NCBI GenBank assembly: GCA_031279715.1 | Contig: JAITHY010000134.1 | Coordinates: 1-6,659 of the forward strand | Length of the DNA: 6,659 nucleotides | DNA from: Verrucomicrobiales bacterium | Lineage (GTDB): Bacteria > Verrucomicrobiota > Verrucomicrobiia > Methylacidiphilales > JAAUTS01 | Direction of reading: 5' to 3' | Shown: positions 1 through 6,542 of the stretch, in pieces | Layout: every line of letters starts with the position of its first letter | Position numbering within the stretch: position 1 is the stretch's first letter | Program-made: the position numbers and the translations under genes | Notes under the pieces: generated by a model | What the model saw: the letters and a program-made list of their open reading frames with translations, nothing else | Told to the model about the DNA's origin: nothing | Databases searched by the model: none

Positions 1-3000
1 GTGCGCGATGCAATGGCTGTAAGCGAGTATCAGCGAGGTGCCGGAGTAGCTGTCAGCCTCGTTGAGCGCCTTGACGGTTTGCGTGTCTTTGGCGCCGAAG
101 GCGACGCGGGCGATGTAGACATTGCCGTAGCTCATGGCGAGCAAGCCGATGTCTTTCTTGGTTTGCGCCTTGCCGCTGACGGCGAACTTCGCCACCGCGC
201 CGAGCGGGGTGGATTTGGACGACTGTCCGCCGGTGTTGGAATAAACCTCGGTGTCAAGAACGATGATGTTGATGTTCTTGCCGAGCGACAGCACGTGATC
301 GAGTCCGCCGTAGCCGATGTCGTAGGCCCAACCATCGCCGCCGACAATCCAGACGCTCTTTTTGACGAGATAGTCAGCGATGAGGTTCAGTTCCGCCGCG
401 TCGGGTGTGGTGAGGTGGATGAGTTTTTCGCGCAAGGCGGCGACCCGCTGACGTTGAGCGGCAATGCTCGCCTCGCTGCTTTGATGCGTGGAGAGCAGGT
501 CGGTGACCAATTGCTCGCCGACGCTGGCGGCGAGGGCGGTCAGCAGGTAGCGGGCGCGCTCGGTTTTTTGGTCAACACCAAGGCGCAGGCCAAGGCCGAA
601 TTCGGCGTTGTCCTCAAACAGCGAATTTGCCCACGCGGGGCCGCGACCGTCAGCGTTCTTGGCGTAAGGCGTGACAGGCAGGTTGCCGCCGTAAATGGAC
701 GAGCAGCCTGTGGCATTGGCGATGAGGGCGCGGTCGCCGTAGAGTTGGCTGATGAGTTTGATGTAGGGTGTTTCACCGCAGCCGGCGCATGCGCCGGAGA
801 ACTCGAACAGCGGTTCGAGGAATTGCGAGTCTTTGACCAGGTCGGTTTTGAGTTTTGTGCGGTCGGGCAGGGGTAGCTTAAGGTAGTAATCCCAGTTGAT
901 GCGTTCGTTGGCGAGGATGGGTTCCTGGTACGCCATCATCAGCGCGTGGCGTTTGGGGTCTTGCTTGTCTTTGCCCGGGCAGACGGCGACGCACAGGCCG
1001 CAACCGGTGCAGTCTTCCGGCGCGACTTGGATGGTGAACAGGCAGCCGGGGTTTTCTCGTGATTTGAATGGTGTGGACTTGAATGTCAGCGGCGCGTCTT
1101 TGAGAGCGTCAGCGGGATAGAATTTGCCGCGAATGGCCGAGTGCGGGCAGCCAAACACGCATTTGTTGCACTGGATGCACAGCGACATATCCCAAACGGG
1201 GATGGTTTGGGAAAGATTGCGTTTTTCCCAACGCGCGGTGTCAGTGGGCCACACGCCGTCCACGGGGAAGGCGCTGACGGGGAGCAGGTCGCCCTTTCCT
1301 TCCATCATCAGCGCGGTGACCCGGTGCATGAATTCCGGCGCTTCCCTGGCGATGACCGACGGGCGGTTGTGGGTGGCGGTGATTTGCCCGGGCAGGATGA
1401 CTTCGTGCAGGTTGGCGAGGGTTTCGTCCACCGCCTTCCAGTTTTTCTCAACGACAGCCTGACCTTTGCGGAGGTAAGTTTTCTCGATGGATTTTTTGAT
1501 TTGCGCGATGGCTTCCTCGCGCGGCAGGACGCCGCTGATGGCGAAGAAGCATGTTTGCATGATGGTGTTGGTGCGGCTGCCCATGCCTGTTTCGCGGGCG
1601 ACGCGATAGGCGTCGATGGCGTATACGCGCAGCTTTTTCTCCAAGATGTCCGACTGCAATTCGAACGGGAGGTGTGCCCAGATTTTTTCCGCGGGGAAGG
1701 GGCTGTTTAGCAGCAGTGTTGCGCCCTTGGCGGCGTAGGAGGTGAAGTCGCACTTTTCGACAAACTGCCATTGATGGACGCCGACGAAGTTCGCCTGTTT
1801 GATGAGGTACGGTGATTTGATGCGCCGGGGACCGAAGCGCAGGTGAGAAATGGTCATCGCACCGGATTTTTTTGAGTCATAAACAAAATAGGCTTGTGGT
1901 TTGAACTCAGTTTCGTCGCCGATGATTTTGATGGTGTTTTTGTTTGCGCCGACAGTGCCGTCGGAGCCGAGACCAAAGAATACGGCGCGCTTGGTGTCGC
2001 TGGGTTCGATGTCGAAGTCATCGTCCACCGTCAGCGAGGTTCCGGTCACATCGTCGATGATTCCCACGGTAAAGTGGCGGCGTGGCTCGGGTTTGCGCAA
2101 TTCCTCGTAAATCGCCTTGACCATCGCCGGAGTGAATTCCTTTGAGCCGATGCCATAGCGCCCGCCGAAGACTTGCGCTGACGGTGCTCCTTTCGCCTCG
2201 TGCAGAGCCGTGACGACATCCTGGTACAATGGTTCGCCCGCTGACCCTGGTTCCTTGGTGCGGTCAAGGACGGCGATTTTCTTCACCGTCAGCGGCAGCG
2301 CCTTAACGAAGGCGTCCACATCGAACGGGCGGAACAGGCGCGCTTGCAACACGCCGAATTTGCCACCGTCAGCGTTCAAATGGTTGACCGTGTCGATGAT
2401 GGTTTCACCGCCGGATCCGAGGATGACGATGACTTGCTCAGCGTCAGCGGCGCCGCTGTAGTCGAACAAATGATATTGGCGCCCTGTGACCTTGGCGAAG
2501 TTGTCCATGATTTTTTGCACCGCCGCCGGTGTGTTCAGGTAAAATTTGTTCGCCGCCTCGCGCGTTTGGAAATACACGTCGGGGTTTTGCGTCGTGCCGC
2601 GAATGGTCGGACGGTCGGGTGTCAGTGCGTTTTTGTAAAAATTGGTTAGCAAATTCACGTCAATCAAGCCGCGCAACGCATCGTCAGTGAGATAGTCAAT
2701 CTGGTTGATTTCGTGCGAAGTGCGGAAACCGTCGAAGAAATGAAGAAACGGCACGCGTGTCTGCAACGTTGCCAGGTGCGCAATTGACGCCATGTCCTGC
2801 GCCTCCTGAACGTTGGCGGAATTCAACATCGCAAACCCTGTCTGGCGCACTGACATTACGTCCGAGTGATCGCCGAAGATGGAGAGCGAATTGGTCGCCA
2901 GCGCCCGCGCTGTGACGTGCAGCACGAAGGGTGAAAGTTCGCCGGCGATTTTATACATTGCCGGAATCATCAGCAACAGCCCTTGCGACGCCGTGAATGT

Positions 3001-3246
3001 CGTTGCCAGCGTTCCCGCTTGCAAAATCCCATGAATCGCGCCCGCCACGCCCGCCTCCGACTGCATTTCAACCACGGCGGGAGTATTGCCCCACAGATTT
3101 TTTTTGCCTTTCACCGACCATTCGTCGGAAGATTCGCCCATCGGCGTTGAAGGGGTGATGGGATAAATGGCAATGGCTTCGCTCAGTCGGTAAGCGACTG
3201 ACGCGGCGGCTTCATTGCCGTCAACGGTGATAGCAGTAGATTTCAT
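1..3246 (-). CDS. nifJ: Pyruvate:ferredoxin (flavodoxin) oxidoreductase, single-chain; C-terminus beyond the left edge
   Basis: This cytoplasmic enzyme oxidises pyruvate with CoA to acetyl-CoA and CO2 and passes the electrons to ferredoxin or flavodoxin. The frame is open from ATG (3244-3246) to base 1, with no stop in 1082 codons. The N-terminal pyruvate/ThDP domain has YPITP with Thr31, Glu64 in EMQSEAG and Arg114 in TAR, the same numbering as the Desulfovibrio africanus enzyme. A two-[4Fe-4S] ferredoxin domain follows, with Cys690/693/696/700 and Cys746/749/752/756. The ThDP domain has Cys820/823 (ACAGCGE), Cys848 (ATGCSS), Asp971 in GGDG, and NTGGQ from Asn1004. Cys1079, near the cut end, supplies the fourth ligand of the proximal cluster, so all cluster ligands are visible. 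Relatives are usually about 1170-1200 residues, so roughly 100 are missing. The start is fixed by N-terminal alignment. There is no Shine-Dalgarno sequence before it. No frameshift or missing key residue was found. Confidence 0.97.
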   Translation of the reverse strand, partial: MKSTAITVDGNEAAASVAYRLSEAIAIYPITPSTPMGESSDEWSVKGKKNLWGNTPAVVEMQSEAGVAGAIHGILQAGTLATTFTASQGLLLMIPAMYKIAGELSPFVLHVTARALATNSLSIFGDHSDVMSVRQTGFAMLNSANVQEAQDMASIAHLATLQTRVPFLHFFDGFRTSHEINQIDYLTDDALRGLIDVNLLTNFYKNALTPDRPTIRGTTQNPDVYFQTREAANKFYLNTPAAVQKIMDNFAKVTGRQYHLFDYSGAADAEQVIVILGSGGETIIDTVNHLNADGGKFGVLQARLFRPFDVDAFVKALPLTVKKIAVLDRTKEPGSAGEPLYQDVVTALHEAKGAPSAQVFGGRYGIGSKEFTPAMVKAIYEELRKPEPRRHFTVGIIDDVTGTSLTVDDDFDIEPSDTKRAVFFGLGSDGTVGANKNTIKIIGDETEFKPQAYFVYDSKKSGAMTISHLRFGPRRIKSPYLIKQANFVGVHQWQFVEKCDFTSYAAKGATLLLNSPFPAEKIWAHLPFELQSDILEKKLRVYAIDAYRVARETGMGSRTNTIMQTCFFAISGVLPREEAIAQIKKSIEKTYLRKGQAVVEKNWKAVDETLANLHEVILPGQITATHNRPSVIAREAPEFMHRVTALMMEGKGDLLPVSAFPVDGVWPTDTARWEKRNLSQTIPVWDMSLCIQCNKCVFGCPHSAIRGKFYPADALKDAPLTFKSTPFKSRENPGCLFTIQVAPEDCTGCGLCVAVCPGKDKQDPKRHALMMAYQEPILANERINWDYYLKLPLPDRTKLKTDLVKDSQFLEPLFEFSGACAGCGETPYIKLISQLYGDRALIANATGCSSIYGGNLPVTPYAKNADGRGPAWANSLFEDNAEFGLGLRLGVDQKTERARYLLTALAASVGEQLVTDLLSTHQSSEASIAAQRQRVAALREKLIHLTTPDAAELNLIADYLVKKSVWIVGGDGWAYDIGYGGLDHVLSLGKNINIIVLDTEVYSNTGGQSSKSTPLGAVAKFAVSGKAQTKKDIGLLAMSYGNVYIARVAFGAKDTQTVKALNEADSYSGTSLILAYSHCIAH

Positions 3247-3255
3247 AAAGGATAA

Positions 3256-3284
3256 ATGCTATGCTGACAGTCACCCTTCGTCAA
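3256..3284 (-). promoter_or_regulatory. Candidate sigma70-type promoter of nifJ
   Basis: Reading the minus strand, a -35 box TTGACG (3279-3284) lies 17 bases before a -10 box TAGCAT (3256-3261). These match 5/6 and 4/6 of the sigma70 consensus at the ideal spacing. The implied start site is near 3248-3250, only a few bases before the nifJ ATG, so the transcript would be almost leaderless. This agrees with the lack of a ribosome binding site (the bases before ATG read TTATCCTTT). The call rests on pattern alone. Confidence 0.45.
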
Positions 3285-3297
3285 ACAAGAAAACTGT

Positions 3298-3325
3298 TTG
3301 CAGGCGCAAAAGGTCATGGTAAAGT
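3298..3325 (+). promoter_or_regulatory. Candidate promoter of tRNA-Arg
   Basis: A -35-like TTGCAG (3298-3303) and a -10-like TAAAGT (3320-3325) are 16 bases apart, with an extended -10 TG at 3317-3318. Transcription would start near 3332, about 7 bases before the mature tRNA 5' end, as expected for a tRNA gene. It is back to back with the candidate nifJ promoter, the two -35 boxes lying 13 bases apart. Confidence 0.4.
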
Positions 3326-3338
3326 GAGAATGCATTGG

Positions 3339-3412
3339 GCACCCGTAGCTCAGTTGGATAGAGTACAAGTTTCCGGAACTTGGTGTCGCAGGTTCGAATC
3401 CTGCCGGGTGCG
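3339..3412 (+). tRNA. tRNA-Arg, anticodon CCG
   Basis: A full cloverleaf can be folded by hand. The acceptor stem is GCACCCG (3339-3345) with CGGGTGC (3405-3411), and the discriminator is G3412. The D-stem pairs GCTC with GAGT around the loop AGTTGGATA. The anticodon stem is CAAGT/ACTTG (3366-3370/3378-3382) with loop TTCCGGA, so the anticodon is CCG at 3373-3375, which reads CGG (Arg). The variable loop has five bases. The T-stem is GCAGG/CCTGC around TTCGAAT (3393-3399). The 3' CCA is not encoded and must be added after transcription. The tRNA is divergent from nifJ. Confidence 0.97.
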
Positions 3413-3427
3413 TTTGTTATTCCAGAA

Positions 3428-3453
3428 CTGCTGGAATCGGCCGCAGTCTTTTT
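3428..3453 (+). terminator. Likely Rho-independent terminator after tRNA-Arg
   Basis: CTGC-T-GG (3428-3434) pairs with CCGCAG (3441-3446), giving six base pairs with one bulged T and a six-base loop AATCGG. TCTTTTT follows at 3447-3453. It begins 15 bases after the tRNA 3' end. A competing perfect 7-bp hairpin, ATTCCAG/CTGGAAT (3419-3425/3431-3437), overlaps it and cannot form at the same time. Confidence 0.45.
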
Positions 3454-3461
3454 GTGTTATC

Positions 3462-3566
3462 TCAAATCAAACGCCGGGCGCGCTCCGCCAGAGAGCTGTC
3501 TTCAGGATTTTTCAGCGTGACGCCGCTGCCGTCGGCGGCGGTGATGTCCTCCTGACGAAAATTCAA
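3462..3566 (-). pseudogene. Possible C-terminal remnant of an unidentified protein gene
   Basis: Between the two tRNAs one minus-strand frame reads like a genuine protein end: ...RQEDITAADGSGV, then TLKNPEDSSLAERARRLI and a TGA stop at 3462-3464. Third codon positions are strongly G/C over much of the stretch, as in the neighbouring genes. There is no ATG. The only possible start within the spacer that I noted is TTG at 3564-3566, which would give 34 residues without a ribosome binding site. Upstream the frame runs into tRNA-Leu and stops at 3630-3632. It may be a gene remnant left when this spacer formed, a very small gene, or chance. I do not recognise the family. Confidence 0.2.
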
Positions 3567-3588
3567 TGGAATCCAACTTCCAGAAACG

Positions 3589-3673
3589 TGCCCGAGGCCG
3601 GACTCGAACCGGCACGTTGGTTTCCCAACTCAGGATTTTAAGTCCTGTGTGTCTGCCATTTCACCACTCGGGC
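3589..3673 (-). tRNA. tRNA-Leu, anticodon UAA
   Basis: This is a class II tRNA of 85 nt. The acceptor stem is GCCCGAG (3667-3673) with CTCGGGC (3590-3596), and the discriminator is A at 3589, typical of leucine tRNAs. The anticodon stem is CAGGA/TCCTG with loop CTTAAAA, so the anticodon is UAA (3638-3640), which reads UUA. A long variable arm pairs GTTGG with CCAAC across GAAA. The T-arm is GCCGG-TTCGAGT-CCGGC. CCA is not encoded. It lies 58 nt downstream of ppk1 on the same strand, with no clear terminator between them, so co-transcription is possible. A -10-like TAATAT (3685-3690) just upstream could also give it its own promoter, but I see no good -35 for it. Confidence 0.97.
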
Positions 3674-3731
3674 AAATGCGCGGGATATTAAACAGGGTGG
3701 ACGGGCAATAGGAAAGGGAAAAATGCGTGGG

Positions 3732-5873
3732 TTAAGTTTGATCTGGAGCTGGCGGGGGGATGAGTTCGGAGGCGGGCTTTTGCACGTTGACGGGGGCGAG
3801 ATGTTTTTCCTTTTCCGCGGCCCGCATGAAAACGGCCTGGGCGCGGATGCGTTCGCCGCCATCGTCAGCGGGGCGCGCGTCGCTGAGACCGTCGGGTTGC
3901 AAGTGGCGCGCCTTGGTGTTGTCCTGCCAGTAAGCGGGGATGATGTTTTGAATGATGTGCTGTTTGATTTTGCCGCACTCCACGGGGAAGACCACCTCCA
4001 CGCGGCGGTGCAAATTGCGTGGCATCCAATCGGCGCTGCCAAGGTAAAGTTCATCGTCAGCGTTGTTGTGGAAATGGAAGATGCGGCTGTGCTCAAGGAA
4101 CTGGTCCACAATGCTGCGCACTTCAATGTTCTCGCTGACGTTGGGCAGTCCCGGTTTCAAACAACAAATTCCGCGCACCAACAGCCGCGCCTTCACACCC
4201 GCGCGGGAGGCGTCATAGAGCGCGGCGATAATTTCAGGGTCGACCAGCGCGTTCATCTTGGCGAAAATAAACGCGGGACGGCCACTGTCAGCGTGCGCGG
4301 TTTCGCGGTGGATTTTTTCAAGAAAGCGGTCATCCATGTCAAATGGCGCGACCAGCAGTTTTTTCCCGCTTGTATATTCCGACATCCCCGTCAGCGCGTT
4401 GAATAAAGCCGCCACCTCGCCGGTGATTTCCGGCCTCGTCGTCAGCAAGCCGAGGTCCGTGTACAACCGCGCCGTGCGGGGATGATAATTCCCCGTGCCG
4501 AGATGCGCATAATGCCGGATGCCGTCCACATCCCGGCGCGCGATGAACAGCAGCTTGCAATGCGTCTTCAATCCCACCAGCCCGTACACCACGTGAATCC
4601 CCGCATCCTCCATGCGCCGCGCCCACGCGATGTTGTTCGCCTCGTCAAAGCGCGCCTTGATCTCCACCATGACCGTCACTTGTTTTCCGTTGTTGGCGGC
4701 GTGGATGAGCGCCTTGATGAGCGGCGAATCCCCGCTCGTGCGATACAGCGTCATCTTAATTGCCAGCACCGACGGGTCAACCGCGGATGTCTCGACAAAC
4801 TCCACGATGGATGAAAAATTGTGGTACGGATGATGCAGCAACACATCCTGATGTCGCAGCACCTCGAAAATGTCCGCGTCCCCCTGCAACGGCGCGGCAA
4901 TGGCGGGACTGAACGCCTTGAACCGCAGCGCCGGCTTGGCGCTGATTTCCGTCACCGGCATCAGCCGCAGAAAATTAATCGGCTCGCAAACCGGATAAAG
5001 GTCATCCTTGCCGAGTTTGAGCTTCTCCAGCAAAAACTGCCGAACCAACTCCGGACATTGGTTGGAAATTTCCAGCCGCACCGCGTTGCCGCGATTCCGT
5101 TTCCGCAATTCCTCCTCAATGGTGCGCAACAGATTCGACGCCTCTTCATCGTCAATGTACAGGTCGCTGTTGCGCGTAATGCGGAAAGCGTAAGCGCCAT
5201 GCACCGTCAAGCCTGGAAACAGTTTGTCCGCGTGTGTGCTGATGAGCTTGCTCAAGTAAACAAAATGATATTCCCCGTCGGGATTGTCCGGCAGGGCAAT
5301 GAGCCGGCTCAACACCCGCGGCACCTGCACGATTCCGTACCGCGCTTCGTCCGCCTTTTCGAGAATGACGATAATATTCAAACTCTTGTTCAATAACTGA
5401 GGAAACGGATGGCTTGGGTCAATCGCCAGTGGCGTCAACACCGGATGGCACTCCTTGACAAAATATTCCTCCAGCCACCGCTGACGCTCAGCCGGCAAAC
5501 TGGCGATGTCGTGAAACCAAATCCCGTTCCGCTCCAACTCCGGCTTCAGCGTCTCCAGCCACAACTCATCCTGCCCGCCAATTATCTCCCGCACCCGCTG
5601 GTGAATACGGTTGAAAGTCTCCTGCGCGCCAAGCTCGTCCGGGCCGGGGTCGTTGGAATTGCTCTCGATAAGTTGTTTGATGCCCGCCACGCGAATCTCA
5701 AAAAATTCGTCGAGATTGGAGCTGGTGATGCACAAAAACTTCACCCGTTCCAGCAGCGGATTGCGCGGATCCTTGGCTTCCGCCAGCACGCGGGAATTGA
5801 ATTGCAGCCAACTCAACTCACGGTTGGTGAAGTGTTCGGGCAGGTAAGTGGTGTCTGTCTGCACAAGAAACAA
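3732..5873 (-). CDS. ppk1: Polyphosphate kinase 1 (PPK1)
   Basis: PPK1 reversibly transfers the gamma-phosphate of ATP onto polyphosphate through a phosphohistidine intermediate. The 713-residue product (E. coli 688) has the N-terminal NRELSWLQFN (17-26) and SSNLDEFFEIR (51-61), with Asn53 in the ATP-contact position. Two phospholipase-D-like domains follow: HPYHNFSS (348-355), IKMTLYRTS with Arg378, KARFDEANNI with Arg408, the autophosphorylated His438 in LKTHCK, GTGNYHP (459-465), and the second His595 in FLEHSRIFHF. The C-terminal FPVE and KARHLQPDG segments are present, followed by a variable tail of about 25 residues rich in Pro, Lys and Glu. The start is uncertain. No ATG occurs before the conserved region, so it is either TTG (5871-5873) or GTG (5862-5864), neither preceded by a Shine-Dalgarno sequence. 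The stop is TAA at 3732-3734. No frameshift was seen. Confidence 0.97.
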   Translation of the reverse strand: MFLVQTDTTYLPEHFTNRELSWLQFNSRVLAEAKDPRNPLLERVKFLCITSSNLDEFFEIRVAGIKQLIESNSNDPGPDELGAQETFNRIHQRVREIIGGQDELWLETLKPELERNGIWFHDIASLPAERQRWLEEYFVKECHPVLTPLAIDPSHPFPQLLNKSLNIIVILEKADEARYGIVQVPRVLSRLIALPDNPDGEYHFVYLSKLISTHADKLFPGLTVHGAYAFRITRNSDLYIDDEEASNLLRTIEEELRKRNRGNAVRLEISNQCPELVRQFLLEKLKLGKDDLYPVCEPINFLRLMPVTEISAKPALRFKAFSPAIAAPLQGDADIFEVLRHQDVLLHHPYHNFSSIVEFVETSAVDPSVLAIKMTLYRTSGDSPLIKALIHAANNGKQVTVMVEIKARFDEANNIAWARRMEDAGIHVVYGLVGLKTHCKLLFIARRDVDGIRHYAHLGTGNYHPRTARLYTDLGLLTTRPEITGEVAALFNALTGMSEYTSGKKLLVAPFDMDDRFLEKIHRETAHADSGRPAFIFAKMNALVDPEIIAALYDASRAGVKARLLVRGICCLKPGLPNVSENIEVRSIVDQFLEHSRIFHFHNNADDELYLGSADWMPRNLHRRVEVVFPVECGKIKQHIIQNIIPAYWQDNTKARHLQPDGLSDARPADDGGERIRAQAVFMRAAEKEKHLAPVNVQKPASELIPPPAPDQT

Positions 5874-5999
5874 GATAGCGCACCAGTCGCGGAAAAGAAA
5901 TCAATTAAGCGCGGCGTCATGTTACAAGTTGGTGGCGAACAAACACTCCGCCGCGATTTTAGATTGTCGATGACGGCCCGGGCGTGTTGAATAGTCGGC
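5874..5999. other. Divergent intergenic region between ppk1 and the hydrolase gene
   Basis: These 126 bases must hold the control signals of both divergent genes. I found no convincing promoter in either direction. Towards ppk1, TTGTAA (minus strand, 5922-5927) lies 17 bases from a poor -10, TTGATT (5899-5904). Towards the hydrolase there is an A/T-rich TTAGAT (5959-5964) without a matching -35. No long inverted repeat, riboswitch or Shine-Dalgarno sequence is apparent. Confidence 0.4.
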
Positions 6000-6536
6000 A
6001 TGTCATGGCGGTTCAAAAGCGAGGAAAGTTCACTGCTGGTGGTGGACATGCAGGAAAAATTGCTGCCGGTGATGAGCGGGGTGGAAACGGTGTTGCATAA
6101 CACCCATGTGCTCATCCGGGCGCTGGCGCAATTCCGCCGCCCGATTGTGTTCACGGAGCAATATCCGCGGGGGCTGGGGCGGACAGTGCCGGGATTGTTG
6201 GAAAATCTGGAGCAGGTTTCGGCGACGATTGTGGAAAAGACGCGTTTCAGCGCGGCGCACGCGGTGGCGGGGTTCAGGTCGAGGGTGCTCATCGTCAGCG
6301 GGATTGAGGCCCATATTTGTGTGCGGCAGACGGCGCTGGATTTGCTGGAGCAGGGGAAGATCGTGGTGGTGGTCGCCGACGCGACCGCCTCGCGACGCGA
6401 GGAGCACAAGCGGATCGCGCTGGAGGAATTGCGGAGCCGGGGCGTACTCATCGTCAGCGTGGAGTCGTTGTTGTTCGACTGGCTGGAGGATTCGCGGCAT
6501 CCGCTGTTCAAGACTATCGCGCAACTTATCAAATAA
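6000..6536 (+). CDS. Isochorismatase-like cysteine hydrolase (ISOC1/ISOC2-type)
   Basis: The product is a 178-residue cytoplasmic hydrolase of the isochorismatase superfamily. The catalytic triad is visible: Asp16 in VVDMQEKL, Lys80 in EKTRFSA, and the nucleophile Cys107 in SGIEAHICV. Other hallmarks are TEQYPRGLG (52-60), TALDLLEQG (111-119), VADATASR (125-132), and a C-terminus HPLFKTIAQLIK. These resemble the ISOC1/ISOC2 and YcaC-like subgroup more than true isochorismatases such as EntB, and no aryl-carrier domain is attached. The substrate cannot be read from sequence. Hydrolysis of a C-N or vinyl-ether bond in a small metabolite is the family norm. ATG at 6000 fits the family N-terminus but has no Shine-Dalgarno sequence. 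The gene is divergent from ppk1 and six bases upstream of the next gene, so the two are probably co-transcribed. Confidence 0.88.
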   Translation: MSWRFKSEESSLLVVDMQEKLLPVMSGVETVLHNTHVLIRALAQFRRPIVFTEQYPRGLGRTVPGLLENLEQVSATIVEKTRFSAAHAVAGFRSRVLIVSGIEAHICVRQTALDLLEQGKIVVVVADATASRREEHKRIALEELRSRGVLIVSVESLLFDWLEDSRHPLFKTIAQLIK

Positions 6537-6542
6537 AAAATC

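Larger units (their letters stand above)
174..6459. repeat. Dispersed octamer CGTCAGCG / CGCTGACG, 17 exact copies
   Basis: CGTCAGCG is found on the plus strand at 648, 1107, 2029, 2287, 2367, 2442, 3863, 4055, 4389, 6293 and 6452 (first base). CGCTGACG is found at 174, 446, 1272, 2176, 4133 and 5479. Four more sites keep the heptamer GTCAGCG (372, 1084, 2239 on the complement, 4286). Fourteen of the 17 exact copies have A two bases before the octamer, giving a working consensus A-N-CGTCAGCG. All exact copies lie inside nifJ, ppk1 or the hydrolase gene. They encode different peptides (NADG, PADA, SLTV, PLT, AVSG, QRQR, APSA, IVSG), so protein sequence does not explain them. The function is unknown. 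Confidence 0.85.

Noticed and set aside
1..876. Long plus-strand open frame opposite nifJ
   Set aside because: It is exactly antisense and codon-aligned to the conserved ThDP domain of nifJ. Its length follows from the lack of minus-strand TTA/CTA/TCA triplets and G+C-rich codons, and it shows no recognisable domain.
1141..1710. Plus-strand open frame of 189 codons
   Set aside because: It lies antisense to the ferredoxin-domain part of nifJ. The minus strand has the CX2CX2CX3C motifs, while this frame has nothing recognisable.
3521..3540. G+C-rich inverted repeat CGCCG...CGGCG as a terminator for tRNA-Leu
   Set aside because: Neither strand has a T tract after the hairpin, so it does not qualify as an intrinsic terminator.
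3261..3641. Plus-strand open frame of 126 codons spanning the tRNA region
   Set aside because: It reads through tRNA-Arg and the antisense of tRNA-Leu, giving the peptides VAQLDRV, RFESCR and GLEPARW that are typical of mistranslated tRNA genes.
3339..3673. Integrated element between the tRNA genes
   Set aside because: No duplicated tRNA 3' end, integrase or inverted-repeat boundary is visible, and the spacer is only 176 bases.
3723..4406. Plus-strand open frame of 227 codons
   Set aside because: It is antisense to the C-terminal catalytic part of ppk1, whose family motifs are unambiguous on the minus strand.
5409..5990. Plus-strand open frame of 193 codons
   Set aside because: It is antisense to the conserved N-terminus of PPK1 and runs into the intergenic region, with no recognisable domain.
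174..6459. Octamer copies explained as repeated protein motifs
   Set aside because: The copies fall in all three codon phases and both orientations and encode different peptides, so amino-acid conservation cannot produce them.
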